A DNA stretch of 63,360 nucleotides from Pseudomonadota bacterium (lineage in GTDB: Bacteria; Desulfobacterota; Desulfobacteria; Desulfobacterales; Desulfosarcinaceae): assembly GCA_023435265.1 (NCBI GenBank), contig JAEYRZ010000168.1, positions 1 through 63,360 of the forward strand, written 5' to 3'. Every line of letters begins with the position of its first letter. Position 1 is the first letter of the stretch. The notes under the pieces were generated by a model, which did no database searches, was not told the DNA's origin, and saw only the letters and a list, made by a program, of their open reading frames with translations. The translations under genes and the position numbers were made by a program. Below, in pieces: positions 10,001 to 17,806 of the stretch.

Positions 10001-10432
10001 TCCCTGGCGCGACTGTGCGCGGCGGCCCGATGCTTCGGTGGCGATACGGCCGCATTCCTTTCGGCGCTCACGCTGCAGCACGATACCGATTTCTATCATC
10101 CCGGCACCGAGAAGATCACGCTGATGACCATGCATGCCGCCAAAGGACTGGAATTCCCAGTGGTCTACATCGCCGGCTGCGAAGCCGGGCTGATTCCCTT
10201 CGAACGGCCGGGTAAGCCGCTGGATTTGGAGGAAGAACGCCGCCTTTTCTATGTGGCCTTGACCCGCGCCGGCAAGCGCCTGTTCTTTTCCTGGGCGCAC
10301 CGGCGCAGCCGCCGCGGCCGTCAGGTGGAATGCCGGCCCTCGCCTTTTCTGGCCGACATCGAGGCGCGTCTCAAGGAGCGCGAATCCCAGCCGCGCGGCC
10401 GCCCAAGGCAGGCCCAACTGGAGCTTTTTTGA
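7049..10432 (+). CDS. Endonuclease Q-like PHP nuclease fused to UvrD/PcrA helicase
   Basis: A 1,127-residue fusion. Residues 1-420 match endonuclease Q, a PHP-fold nuclease that nicks 5' of deaminated bases: DFHIHSKYS near residue 6, TGDFTHPGWW near 43, VTEISNIYKK near 91, VPAHIWTPW near 163 and NSDAHSPPKLGREAN near 222 are metal-binding PHP elements. A Cys cluster, CREICPACGK, follows near 290. Residues 471-1127 are a superfamily 1A helicase: AGPGTGKT (Walker A), FVDEFQDIN, GDPDQSVYGFRG, LTRNYRS, TMHAAKGLEF and RLFYVALTRA. The ATG pair at 7049/7052 fits the PHP start; an open frame back to 6833 covers a repeat. Inferred role: coupling lesion nicking to strand unwinding in base-deamination repair. 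Confidence 0.9.
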   Translation: MMRFIADFHIHSKYSRATSSDLDLPHLHAAAQIKGIQVLGTGDFTHPGWWQEINAQLEPAEEGLFALKPALARQVEAALPERCRAAVRFMLVTEISNIYKKEGRTRKNHNLVFMPDLAAAGRFREKLDRIGNIRSDGRPILGLSARDLLEVVLESSPRGYLVPAHIWTPWFSLLGSKSGFDTVEDCFEDLGNHIFALETGLSSDPPMNWRVSALDRFTLISNSDAHSPPKLGREANRFDCDLSYAGIRGALDKSAPQSFIGTLEFFPEEGKYHLDGHRKCNFRSLPAETRTCREICPACGKPLTLGVLYRVEALADRCQARKPADAPGFEHLVPLADLLAEVLQTGTQSKRVAQAYTNLLQRLGPEFEILRTVDCEAIAGCGQPLLAEAVRRMRAGKVRFEPGYDGAFGRLQLFNASERLALCGQESLFESCRPDPPPLTVDAAAPAAPRSNEKAPPADPSEGVRLPADSCEWRLNPEQQAALDHLRGPLMIVAGPGTGKTRTITCRMAALIRSGRAAPQNILAVTFTNRAADEMRTRLAAMLGPQARLPLVATFHGLCWGLLREFEERPQGAAIADEHLRRDVLHDALELLKTAGEVIDLPAEVLLERIIFAKQRLLGPRDDPRNADPQTMPLPPAKVYVAYQELLEIQGLYDFEDLILATVQNLSRDRVLRSELRRRFSHIFVDEFQDINYGQYELLRRLAPQTADLCVIGDPDQSVYGFRGSDVRYFHCFTEDYPKARAIRLTRNYRSTETILRAAGQVIHAGRPLFAGTRERTYSNIDGYDAVTLLECATAHAEAVAIGRSIEALTGGTGYHALGFGGDGGLAELRSFSDFAVLYRTREQGAQLAATLEKAGLPCQRTDRDEWLQRRAVARLLALLRVICGAGSYADLSQLRDLVSPGPDSETLALFKRWAYTKRIPLQQALSAALRLPLPELTLARQQRLARLIRHIAELKKETTGLDAADMVLRLVERLTAAQGLETESLARLCAAARCFGGDTAAFLSALTLQHDTDFYHPGTEKITLMTMHAAKGLEFPVVYIAGCEAGLIPFERPGKPLDLEEERRLFYVALTRAGKRLFFSWAHRRSRRGRQVECRPSPFLADIEARLKERESQPRGRPRQAQLELF

Positions 10433-10458
10433 CCATCGGCATCGATAAGGAGTATTGA

Positions 10459-10848
10459 ATGGAACCGCAGCCCATCGAAACCCGACGCCTGAAAAACGGC
10501 CTGACGCTTACAATCCACGATCTCTCGCGCAAAGTAGCGGCCGACCGCTGGCGGGTGGAGCTGTCGGCCCGCATCACCATCTCTGTCGAAGAGTGCTGGT
10601 TCGGTCCGGCACTTCCGGCCCCGGCCGGGCTCTCCGATATGCGTGCCGCCCTCGGTGAGGCGGCACGCATCGAATACCGGGACATCCGCAACTTCGTCGA
10701 CGAACGAGAAAAAACGGTGCTTTTCGAGGCGATGCGCGCCACCGTATACCGCAATGCCGAAAGCTACTACAGCCGGCCCGATTTCCCCGGACGGTTCCTG
10801 ATCCGGCAATACAGCGCCCCCTTGCGGACGCGGCCCTTGACCGACTGA
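10459..10848 (+). CDS. Conserved hypothetical protein
   Basis: A 129-residue soluble protein that I do not recognise by family name. It starts at an ATG six bases after an AAGGAG ribosome binding site and 26 bases after the EndoQ-UvrD stop, so co-transcription is likely. The N-terminus TRRLKNGLTLTIHDLSRK looks like a short beta hairpin repeat; the middle has an acidic DEREKTVLFEAM helix, and the end is Arg-rich. No signal peptide, membrane segment or metal-binding motif is visible. A role linked to the upstream repair gene is only a guess from position. Confidence 0.6.
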   Translation: MEPQPIETRRLKNGLTLTIHDLSRKVAADRWRVELSARITISVEECWFGPALPAPAGLSDMRAALGEAARIEYRDIRNFVDEREKTVLFEAMRATVYRNAESYYSRPDFPGRFLIRQYSAPLRTRPLTD

Positions 10849-11078
10849 AGTTGCGCGAGGGCACCACGGAGATGGTTTCCGGAGGATCGGGCGCTTGACT
10901 CCTTCTGCAAAAAGGTCGATTGACGGGCCGCTGTCAAAACGCTAATCTCAAACAGTTTCCACATGGTATTCATTTCACGTCCCTCTGCCGGCGATGCGCC
11001 GACCCGTATCGGTCTTCCGGTTTGTGCGAGGTCGGCCCGGCCCGGATCATAGTGCCAACCGCAGGAGAAAAATGCACC

Positions 11079-11783
11079 ATGGAAAAGCTGTTGCGTGACT
11101 CGGTCGTGGATTGGGGCGCCGACTATTTCGGCATTGCCGATTTAACCCTTGCCCGGAGCGCCGTTCTGGAACAGGGCGGACCGGAGATCGCACGGTTTCC
11201 GCGTTCCATTTCGGTCGGTGTCGGCATCTTCCATTCCATCGTCGACCAGTTGCCCCGCCGCGAGGAGCGCGGGGCGGCCATCAGCTACCGGACCCATTGC
11301 TACGATGTGATCAATGCACGCCTGGACGCGATCGCCTCCCGCGTGGCGAGCGCCTTACAGCGCAAGGGATACAACGTATTCCCGATTCCGGCATCCAAGC
11401 GCGTGGATTCCGATCGCATCTGCGCGCTGTTTTCGCATAAACTGGGCGCGCACCTAGCCGGTCTCGGCTGGATCGGGAAGAATTGTCTTCTGATCACCCC
11501 GGATATGGGGCCGCGGGTGCGATGGGCCACGGTGCTGACCGATGCGCCTCTTTTGCCGACCGGACGGCCCCTGGAGCAGAGGTGCGGCGACTGCCGGGAA
11601 TGCGTCGACATCTGCCCGGTGCGGAGCTTCACCGGGAAACCCTTCCGGGCGGAGGAACCGAGATCGGCGCGCTTCGACGCCGGCAAATGCGACCGTTACT
11701 TCGCCGCGATGAAAGCCCGCGATTCCGAGACGGCGGTATGCGGGCTGTGTTTGTATGCCTGCCCATTCGGCAAAGCCAGATAA
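11079..11783 (+). CDS. QueG-like 4Fe-4S protein (epoxyqueuosine reductase-like)
   Basis: About 234 residues. The C-terminal third holds two ferredoxin-type Cys clusters: CGDCRECVDICP near residue 168 and CGLCLYACPFG at the very end. LAGLGWIGKNCLLI near 127 is typical of QueG and related corrinoid-linked Fe-S proteins. Real QueG is about 350 residues and has a C-terminal HEAT-like extension that this lacks, so a different substrate is possible. The next gene is a HEAT-repeat protein, 120 bases on, which may be meaningful. The ATG at 11079 has AGGAG about 12 bases upstream. Confidence 0.72.
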   Translation: MEKLLRDSVVDWGADYFGIADLTLARSAVLEQGGPEIARFPRSISVGVGIFHSIVDQLPRREERGAAISYRTHCYDVINARLDAIASRVASALQRKGYNVFPIPASKRVDSDRICALFSHKLGAHLAGLGWIGKNCLLITPDMGPRVRWATVLTDAPLLPTGRPLEQRCGDCRECVDICPVRSFTGKPFRAEEPRSARFDAGKCDRYFAAMKARDSETAVCGLCLYACPFGKAR

Positions 11784-11906
11784 GAGCCGGCGGCGTGATG
11801 CGTTCGCGTCCGCTGCAATGATGCCGGACGGCCGCGTTGCGGAACGTGCCGCGCGGACGGCGGTTCGGCCTTGCCTGCGTGAACTCCTGGACAAGCGCAA
11901 AACCCC

Positions 11907-12830
11907 ATGGCACTATTCCCTTCCATGAATGGACGGGTGATACGCTTCGATGCACATGAACGTCTGGTCGCCAGGGCCCGCGCCTATGTGAACGATGCCG
12001 GCGGGTCGGGTCCGCGGCACGACGCGGCGGTCGGGCTGCTGCACAAGGCGTTCAAGCGCGGCGACGAGGACTTGAAGCTCAAAATCGTGTTGATGCTCGG
12101 CACGCTGGTCTGTCCGCAGGCGGTCGCGCCGCTCTATGAACTGATGCACGATGCCGACGAAAGCGAGTTCATCCGCCACGCGGCGGCGGTTCAGTTGAGC
12201 GTCCTCGGCGGCCTGCTGCAGGACAATGCGCAGCTGGTCGCTCGATTGATCGATGATTTGCGCGATCCCGACCCCTTTTCGCGGGCCAACGCCACATTCG
12301 CCCTGGGATGGGAAGGCAACCTGGCGGCCATGGAGGTATTGATCGAGCGCCTCGACGATGAAAACCCTGAAGTGCAGCAGGCCGCCGTCAATGCGCTCGG
12401 CAATCTCAAGGACGAGCGCCTCTTCGGCGTGCTGGCCGCCAAGCTGGAACAAGGCGCCCGGGAACAGAAGCGCACCATCCTGTACAATCTTTACCGCTTC
12501 ACCGCGCGCAAGCCGGAAGCGGTCGCCATTTACGAGCGGTTCATCCTGAGGGGCGATCGAGCCCTGCGCTGCGATGCGCTGGCGGTCTTGCACGCCCTGG
12601 CGCGGCCCCAGGATCATCTTGCGCTCTACCGGCAGTGCCTGCTGGACGAGGACCATCGCGTGCGGGAGCTCGCCCTGATCCATCTGGCGGGTGCGCCACC
12701 GGCCGAACTCGTCTCCCTGCGGAAGCGTATCCTTGCGATGACCCGCGATCCTGAGGCCGAGGTGCGGCGGGCGGCCGTACGGCTGGGCCATCACATTCAA
12801 CCCAGCGCGGTTGTGCCCGCCGCCCCCTGA
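11907..12830 (+). CDS. HEAT-repeat protein
   Basis: A 307-residue all-helical protein built from repeats of 30-odd residues. Examples are DEDLKLKIVLMLGTL, RHAAAVQLSVLGGL, SRANATFALGWEGN, VQQAAVNALGNLKD, LRCDALAVLHALA and VRRAAVRLGHHI, which carry the Asp/Arg pattern of HEAT or PBS-lyase-like repeats. Such proteins are scaffolds; no catalytic residues are visible. It follows the QueG-like gene. In QueG itself a HEAT-like domain is fused at the C-terminus, so the pair could be a split arrangement. Start at 11907 or the ATG seven codons further in. Confidence 0.75.
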   Translation: MALFPSMNGRVIRFDAHERLVARARAYVNDAGGSGPRHDAAVGLLHKAFKRGDEDLKLKIVLMLGTLVCPQAVAPLYELMHDADESEFIRHAAAVQLSVLGGLLQDNAQLVARLIDDLRDPDPFSRANATFALGWEGNLAAMEVLIERLDDENPEVQQAAVNALGNLKDERLFGVLAAKLEQGAREQKRTILYNLYRFTARKPEAVAIYERFILRGDRALRCDALAVLHALARPQDHLALYRQCLLDEDHRVRELALIHLAGAPPAELVSLRKRILAMTRDPEAEVRRAAVRLGHHIQPSAVVPAAP

Positions 12831-12915
12831 ACCGACCGCGCGCGCCGTTGCGGCTGTTGAGATCCGCAGGTTGTCACCTCCGGCTTGACACTCCAACGGG
12901 CGTGTTCACTATGAG

Positions 12916-12946
12916 TCATTTCGCGCGAGTAACGCGAGTAAAATGA
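12916..12946. repeat. Small inverted repeat before the S51/CysS fusion gene
   Basis: TCATTT and AAAATGA flank two CGCG words separated by seven bases, giving an imperfect hairpin in a 31-base stretch. It could be an operator or mRNA structure ahead of the next gene. Weak evidence. Confidence 0.3.
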
Positions 12947-13014
12947 TCGCGCGAGCAGCCGGCCGAAAAAACCATACGATCGATCCGGCGCTGACCGGAC
13001 TCAAAAAGGGTGCC

Positions 13015-14292
13015 ATGCCGCCGCCGAAACCGGGCATTATCGCGCTCATGGGCTCGGGCGAACTGACCGCCACGATGGTGGAAGTCCATAAGTCGCTGCT
13101 GCGCCGCGCCGGGGATTCGCCGCGCGCCGTTTTTCTCGACACCCCCGCCGGCTTTCAGCTCAATGCCGACCAGATCGCCCGTAAAGCCGAAGCGTATTTT
13201 CGCGACAGCGTAGGGCAGCCGCTTTCGACGGCTTCCTTCAAATCGGCCGATCACGCAGATACCCTCGAAGGCCGCCGATGCCTCGCGCGGCTGGTTGAAT
13301 CCGATTTCGTTCTGATCGGCCCCGGCAGCCCCACATACGCCTTGCGGCACCTCAAGAACAGCCCCATTCCCGGTATGCTGCTGCGGCGCATCGCATCGGG
13401 CGCCTGTCTGGTGGCGGCCAGTGCGGCGGCGCTGACTGTCGGACGGCTGACCCTTCCGGTTTACGAAATCTACAAGTCCGGCGAGCCGCTGCACTGGGTC
13501 GAAGGGCTCGATCTGCTCGGACACTTCGGCTTCAACCTGGTGGTCGTTCCGCACTGGAACAATGCCGAGGGCGGCAATCACGACACGCGCCGGTGCTTCA
13601 TGGGAACCGAGCGGTTCGCGCGCCTCGAGGCGCTCATTGCGCCGCCGGCGGACGTCCTCGGCCTGGACGAGCACACCGCCCTGATCATCGATTTGTCCGA
13701 ACCCGCCGCGGAAGTCAGGGGCATCGGTCGGGTGGTTCTGCGCCGCGGCGGCCGCGAGTACGCGTTTACCAAGGGCGAGCGCATTTCACTGGCGTGGCTG
13801 CAAGGCAGGACGGAAAGCGCGCCGGCGCTCGATACAGCGGGAGATCCGCAGGCGGTCGCGCCGCAGGAAGCGGCGCGCTCGGTCGACCAGGATGTCTGGG
13901 ACCGCCTGCACGCGCTGCTGGATACGATCGGCCGCAGCCTTGACCGGCAGGAGGCCGAGGCGGCGACCCGCGCGCTGCTCGAAATGGAACGGACGATCTG
14001 GAGCGGCCGCCGGGAATTGCAGTCCACCGAGGCATTGGGCGCGGCGCGCGAAATCCTGCGCGAAGCTTTGGTGCGCTTCGGAACCGAACTGGCCTCCCGG
14101 CCGGCGAGCCGGACCGAATGCGTGGCCGAACTGGTGGCGGCGCTGCTCGCCTGGCGCGACCGTCTGCGCGAAAAGCGCCAGTGGGCCGCCGCGGATGCCG
14201 TTCGGGACTGTCTGAACAAGGCCGGGGTAAAAGTCGAGGACACGCCCCAGGGGACCCACTGGCAGATTGCCGGCGAGCGGAGCGCCGTCTGA
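13015..14292 (+). CDS. Peptidase S51/cyanophycinase-like domain fused to CysRS C-terminal domain
   Basis: About 425 residues. Residues 1-270 resemble the S51 (dipeptidase E/cyanophycinase) fold: GIIALMGSGEL at the start, LIGPGSPTYALRHL near 100, the nucleophile elbow ACLVAASAAALT with Ser136 in place of the usual GTSAGA, and NAEGGNHDTRR near 182. Residues 289-425 look like the DALR and tail region of cysteinyl-tRNA synthetase, ending in ADAVRDCLNKAGVKVEDTPQGTHW; the EDTPQGT string is a CysRS hallmark. The CysRS catalytic HIGH and KMSKS motifs are absent. The ATG at 13015 has AAGGG upstream; a longer start at 12943 is possible. Confidence 0.78.
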   Translation: MPPPKPGIIALMGSGELTATMVEVHKSLLRRAGDSPRAVFLDTPAGFQLNADQIARKAEAYFRDSVGQPLSTASFKSADHADTLEGRRCLARLVESDFVLIGPGSPTYALRHLKNSPIPGMLLRRIASGACLVAASAAALTVGRLTLPVYEIYKSGEPLHWVEGLDLLGHFGFNLVVVPHWNNAEGGNHDTRRCFMGTERFARLEALIAPPADVLGLDEHTALIIDLSEPAAEVRGIGRVVLRRGGREYAFTKGERISLAWLQGRTESAPALDTAGDPQAVAPQEAARSVDQDVWDRLHALLDTIGRSLDRQEAEAATRALLEMERTIWSGRRELQSTEALGAAREILREALVRFGTELASRPASRTECVAELVAALLAWRDRLREKRQWAAADAVRDCLNKAGVKVEDTPQGTHWQIAGERSAV

Positions 14293-14659
14293 CCATCACC
14301 CCCGACCCCCCGCGATGATTTCACACAGCGTGTGACGGCGTTCTATAAGGAATACTGGGCTTCTGGAGTGCAGGCGATGTTGCGGGATGCCATTGACGCA
14401 TTGTACCGGCTGCCGATTAAAGAACCGGCACTCAAAGAATCTCCGGCCGCGGAGTGGTCGTCCGGTTGGAAGCCCTGGTGTGTGCAGGGCGGTCGCTCGC
14501 AATCGCCACCGCAACGCGTCACCAAAACACCTCTCTGGAACCAGACAATACTGCCGGCCTTGTTCGATACCGATACCGACCCCGGATATAAAGCGCCATG
14601 CGACTGCCTTGTGGTGGTGCGCTATGGGGGTCGAATTCCAGCAAAGGATCTGCTATGGA
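14293..14659. other. 367-base region without a credible gene
   Basis: A 112-codon open frame (14332-14670) exists, but it has no family resemblance, a poor ribosome binding site and overlaps the next gene. I see no hairpin or repeat of note. Confidence 0.5.
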
Positions 14660-15667
14660 ATGCCGCTTGATTCCGTGGAAAGGAAACCAGCCCTGATCCG
14701 ACTCAAGATTACGCAAATCGATTGGCAGGCGTTCGAGGACCTGGAGGGCGGTCTCCTGCCGGCGGCCTGCCTGTTTGTACAACCGTTCTGGCTACGGACT
14801 GTGGTGCGTCATCTGGGCGCCCCGGGCGAACCCCTGCTCCTTGCGGCTTGGGACGGCAACGCACTGGTGGGGCTCGCCCCCCTTGCTGTGGCCGGCGATA
14901 CGGTGCATTTTTTGGGCAGTCCCGAGGTCTGCGACTACCAGGATGTGCTGGTGGTCCCCGGCCGCGAAACAGATCTTTTGCCCGCCATTGCCGAACACCT
15001 GAAGACGCTGGGGATCCGCCGGATGGTGCTGCAGTGCCTGCGGCCCGAATCGGCCGCGCTCAAGGCCGTCACCGCGCTCACCGCCAGGGGGACGTTGCGC
15101 GCCGTCCAGATGCCCGCCGGTGTCAGCTTCGAGGCCGCCCTGCCCGCGAGTTGGGAGGCGTACCTGGCGGGGCTCGACGGCAAGCAGCGCCACGAAGTGC
15201 GCCGAAAGCAGCGGCGATTGGAGGGCGTCGGGCCCTTCGACTTCCGGCAGGCGGAATGGCGGGAGGGGATCATCCCCGATATGGCGGTTTTCCTCGATCT
15301 CTTCGCCCGCAACCGCGCCGACAAGGCGGCTTTCATGACGCCGGCAATGAAGGCGTATTTTCAAGACCTTGCGGCGAATCTGGCCGCCCGGCGGATGTTG
15401 CGCCTGTACACCCTTGCGGTGCGCGGCGAGGCGGCGGCCGCGGTGCTCTGCTTCGACCACCGGGATGTGCGCTATCTGTACAACAGCGCCTACGACCGGC
15501 GCTTCGAAGAACTGAGCGTCGGTGTGATGTGCAAGCTGCTCAGCATACAGGCGGCCATCGCCTCGGGATGCCGCCGCTACGATTTGCTGAAAGGCGCCGA
15601 AGCGTATAAAAAACGGATCGGCGGTACGGAGGTGCCGCTGGTGCGTTGCGATGTGGCGCTGGGCTGA
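14660..15667 (+). CDS. GNAT-fold acetyltransferase, BcsL/CelD-type (Acetyltransf_6)
   Basis: About 335 residues. The layout matches two-domain GNAT proteins of the CelD/BcsL/FemAB-like group: an N-terminal half with PFWLRTVVRHLGAPGEPLLLAAW and a C-terminal half with KQRHEVRRKQRRLEG near residue 178, FLDLFARNRADKAAFM near 214 and YNSAYDRRFEELSVG near 276. The end, YDLLKGAEAYKKRIG, is the typical closing motif of this group. The substrate is unknown; relatives act in exopolysaccharide modification. The ATG at 14660 is the first start that keeps the domain intact. It is 15 bases from the glycosyltransferase gene, so the two form an operon. Confidence 0.8.
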   Translation: MPLDSVERKPALIRLKITQIDWQAFEDLEGGLLPAACLFVQPFWLRTVVRHLGAPGEPLLLAAWDGNALVGLAPLAVAGDTVHFLGSPEVCDYQDVLVVPGRETDLLPAIAEHLKTLGIRRMVLQCLRPESAALKAVTALTARGTLRAVQMPAGVSFEAALPASWEAYLAGLDGKQRHEVRRKQRRLEGVGPFDFRQAEWREGIIPDMAVFLDLFARNRADKAAFMTPAMKAYFQDLAANLAARRMLRLYTLAVRGEAAAAVLCFDHRDVRYLYNSAYDRRFEELSVGVMCKLLSIQAAIASGCRRYDLLKGAEAYKKRIGGTEVPLVRCDVALG

Positions 15668-15682
15668 TCCCCGGCGCCGGAC

Positions 15683-16975
15683 ATGGACATGCGGATGACC
15701 ATTATGTCGACTCACAATCCGTCGCTGCGGATCGCCATGCTGAGTGTTCATTCGAGCCCCATAGGGCCGTTGGGAGCCCAGAATACGGGCGGCATGAGCG
15801 TTTATGTGCGCGAGGTCTCCCGGCGTCTGGGTTCCGCCGGGCACCTGATCGATATCTTCACATATGACGGCCGGAGTTCGGGGACGATGCGCATCGATCC
15901 CAATGTGCGCCTCATTTCGCTCCACACGGGAGCCGGTCCGCTCGGCAAAGAGCAGCTGGTCAGCCACCTGCCCGGCCTGTTCGACTCACTGGAAGCATAC
16001 CGCCGCGCCGACGGCATCGAATACGATCTGATCCACAGCCATTACTGGCTCTCGGGGGTGGTGGGGGCCATGGCCCAAGCGCGCTGGCGCTGCCCGCACC
16101 TGACCATGTTCCATACCCTCGGGATCGTGAAAAACCACACCGCCTCCGGCGAGAACGAGCCTGCGCGGCGCATCGCCCATGAGCGCTGGCTGGCCAAGGT
16201 GGCCGATCATATCGTGGTGCCGTCGCGCAGCGAGCAGCTGAACCTGATGCGCCATTATCATGCCTCCCGCGAGCGGCTGGGCGTTATTCCCTGCGGCGTG
16301 GATCTTGCGCATTTCCGTCTCCTCGATCGCGCGGCGGTACGCCGCCGGTTGGGCATCGATCCTTGGGCCGATGTGCTGCTCTATGTCGGCCGCTTTGCAC
16401 CGCTCAAGGGCATCGACCGCCTGATCGGCGCCCTGGCCCGCCTGCAGCCGCGCTTTCCCGGACTGCAGCTGCTCGTGATCGGCGGCGACGGCCCCGGGGC
16501 CGAAAGCACCCGGACCCTGGTGCGGTTGGCGGGCGAACTGGGGGTCGCCGCGAAGGTGCGCTTCGTGGGTCGTGTGGAGCAGGCCGGCTTGCCGCCCTAC
16601 TATAACGCGGCCGATCTTCTGGCCGTGCCCTCGCATTACGAGAGCTTCGGTCTGGTGGTGCTCGAAGCGCTGGCCTGCGGCACGCCGGTCGCCGGCACGG
16701 CCGTGGGCGCGGCGGCCGCGATCATCGACGAGGGGGTGAACGGAACGGTGCTGGCCAGCCCCTCGATCGACGACGTGGCCGCAGGCATCGCGCGCATCGT
16801 GTCCCTGCCGCGTCCGCTGCGTCCGATCGGCGAAGCCGTGCGCGCCACGGCCGCCGATTACGGCTGGCCGCGCATCGCCGCCGCCGTGGCGCGCAGATAT
16901 CAGATCCTGCTGAGCCGGCACAACCCGGCCCAGGCGCCTGAATTCTACACCGCCGTGAATATCGATCCGAATTGA
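15683..16975 (+). CDS. GT4 retaining glycosyltransferase, MshA-like
   Basis: 430 residues, GT-B fold. The N-terminus resembles MshA (D-inositol-3-phosphate N-acetylglucosaminyltransferase of mycothiol synthesis) and sucrose-phosphate synthases: MLSVHSSP near residue 14, NTGGMSVYVREVS near 35, then YDLIHSHYWLSG near 114 and FHTLGIVKNH near 146. The C-terminal nucleotide-sugar domain has GRFAPLKGIDRLIGAL near 236 and the E-x7-E element HYESFGLVVLEALACGTP near 315. Several ATGs lie in the first eight codons, so the exact start is uncertain. The deacetylase gene starts 11 bases after its stop. The acceptor is not known. Confidence 0.85.
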   Translation: MDMRMTIMSTHNPSLRIAMLSVHSSPIGPLGAQNTGGMSVYVREVSRRLGSAGHLIDIFTYDGRSSGTMRIDPNVRLISLHTGAGPLGKEQLVSHLPGLFDSLEAYRRADGIEYDLIHSHYWLSGVVGAMAQARWRCPHLTMFHTLGIVKNHTASGENEPARRIAHERWLAKVADHIVVPSRSEQLNLMRHYHASRERLGVIPCGVDLAHFRLLDRAAVRRRLGIDPWADVLLYVGRFAPLKGIDRLIGALARLQPRFPGLQLLVIGGDGPGAESTRTLVRLAGELGVAAKVRFVGRVEQAGLPPYYNAADLLAVPSHYESFGLVVLEALACGTPVAGTAVGAAAAIIDEGVNGTVLASPSIDDVAAGIARIVSLPRPLRPIGEAVRATAADYGWPRIAAAVARRYQILLSRHNPAQAPEFYTAVNIDPN

Positions 16976-16985
16976 CAGGTCCGCC

Positions 16986-17705
16986 ATGGAAAAAGCAATT
17001 GCTCTGGAACCGCGGTCTCCCGTTGACGCGCTGGTGATCGCAGCCCACCCGGACGACGCCGAATTCGGCGCCGCCGGCACGGTGGCGCGCTGGACGCAAG
17101 CCGGAAAAAACGTCGCCTATGTAGTGTGCACCAGCGGCGACAAAGGGACCAGCGACCGCAATCTGACGCCCGAAGCGCTGGTGGCCCTGCGTGAAGAAGA
17201 ACAGCGCGCCGCGGCACGCGTGCTGGGCGTGCGCGAAGTTGTTTTTCTGCGCTACCCGGACCAGGCCCTCGAAGAGACCCCTGAATTCCGCCGGCACCTG
17301 GTGGCCGCCATCCGGGCGTTCAAGCCGCATACGGTCATCACCACCGATCCGTACCGCCGTTACCTGTGGCACCGCGACCACCGCATCGTCGGCCAGGTGG
17401 TCATGGATGCGGTCTTTCCGTTCGCCCGCGACCACATGGCCTATCCCGACCTGTTGGAACTGGGGCTCGAACCGCACAAGGTTCGCGAAGTGCTCTACTT
17501 CGGGGCCGAAGAGATCAATTTCCACAGCGACATCGCCGCGACGTTCGATCTGAAGGTCGAGGCCCTGCGCTGCCACGCCAGCCAGGTGCGCGAGTTCGGC
17601 GTGGACGATCTGGCGAGCTGGCTGCGCGAACGCTATGCCAGGCTGGCGGCCGGCAGCCCGTATGAATTGGCCGAGGCATTTCACAGGGTCGAAATGCCGA
17701 AATAA
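16986..17705 (+). CDS. PIG-L/LmbE family N-acetylglucosaminyl deacetylase
   Basis: 239 residues, Zn-dependent deacetylase family that includes MshB and BshB. The metal-binding start is AHPDDAEFGAAGT near residue 19, with the His and paired Asp that hold Zn and act as base. YVVCTSGDKGTSD near 43 and LWHRDHRIVGQVVMDAV near 120 complete the fold; the HRDH segment supplies the later His ligand. Position directly after an MshA-like glycosyltransferase suggests that it deacetylates that enzyme's GlcNAc product; this is inference. Confidence 0.86.
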   Translation: MEKAIALEPRSPVDALVIAAHPDDAEFGAAGTVARWTQAGKNVAYVVCTSGDKGTSDRNLTPEALVALREEEQRAAARVLGVREVVFLRYPDQALEETPEFRRHLVAAIRAFKPHTVITTDPYRRYLWHRDHRIVGQVVMDAVFPFARDHMAYPDLLELGLEPHKVREVLYFGAEEINFHSDIAATFDLKVEALRCHASQVREFGVDDLASWLRERYARLAAGSPYELAEAFHRVEMPK

Positions 17706-17706
17706 G

Positions 17707-17806
17707 GATGTGAATCCGGAGCTTGGAAAGGCGCAGGGCGAGCTGCTGTTGAAAGCCGCGAAACACGGCATCACGGATTCAGGCGAAGTTTTTCAACAGC
17801 CTGCTA
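17707..17806. repeat. Palindromic intergenic element, AACAGGCTGTT family, copy 1
   Basis: The right part reads GGCGAAGTTTTTCAACAGCC and runs into the stop codon of the chemoreceptor gene. GTGAATCCG on the left and CGGATTCA on the right are complementary. The right end matches the element at 42627-42718 (GAGGCGAAGTTTTGCAACAGCC). It may act as a bidirectional terminator between two convergent genes. Confidence 0.6.

Noticed and set aside
8720..10417. 565-codon minus-strand frame opposite the helicase
   Set aside because: Shadow of the GC-rich codon pattern of the EndoQ-UvrD gene; no domain character.
14332..14670. 112-codon frame before the GNAT gene
   Set aside because: No family resemblance, no convincing ribosome binding site, overlap with the GNAT gene.
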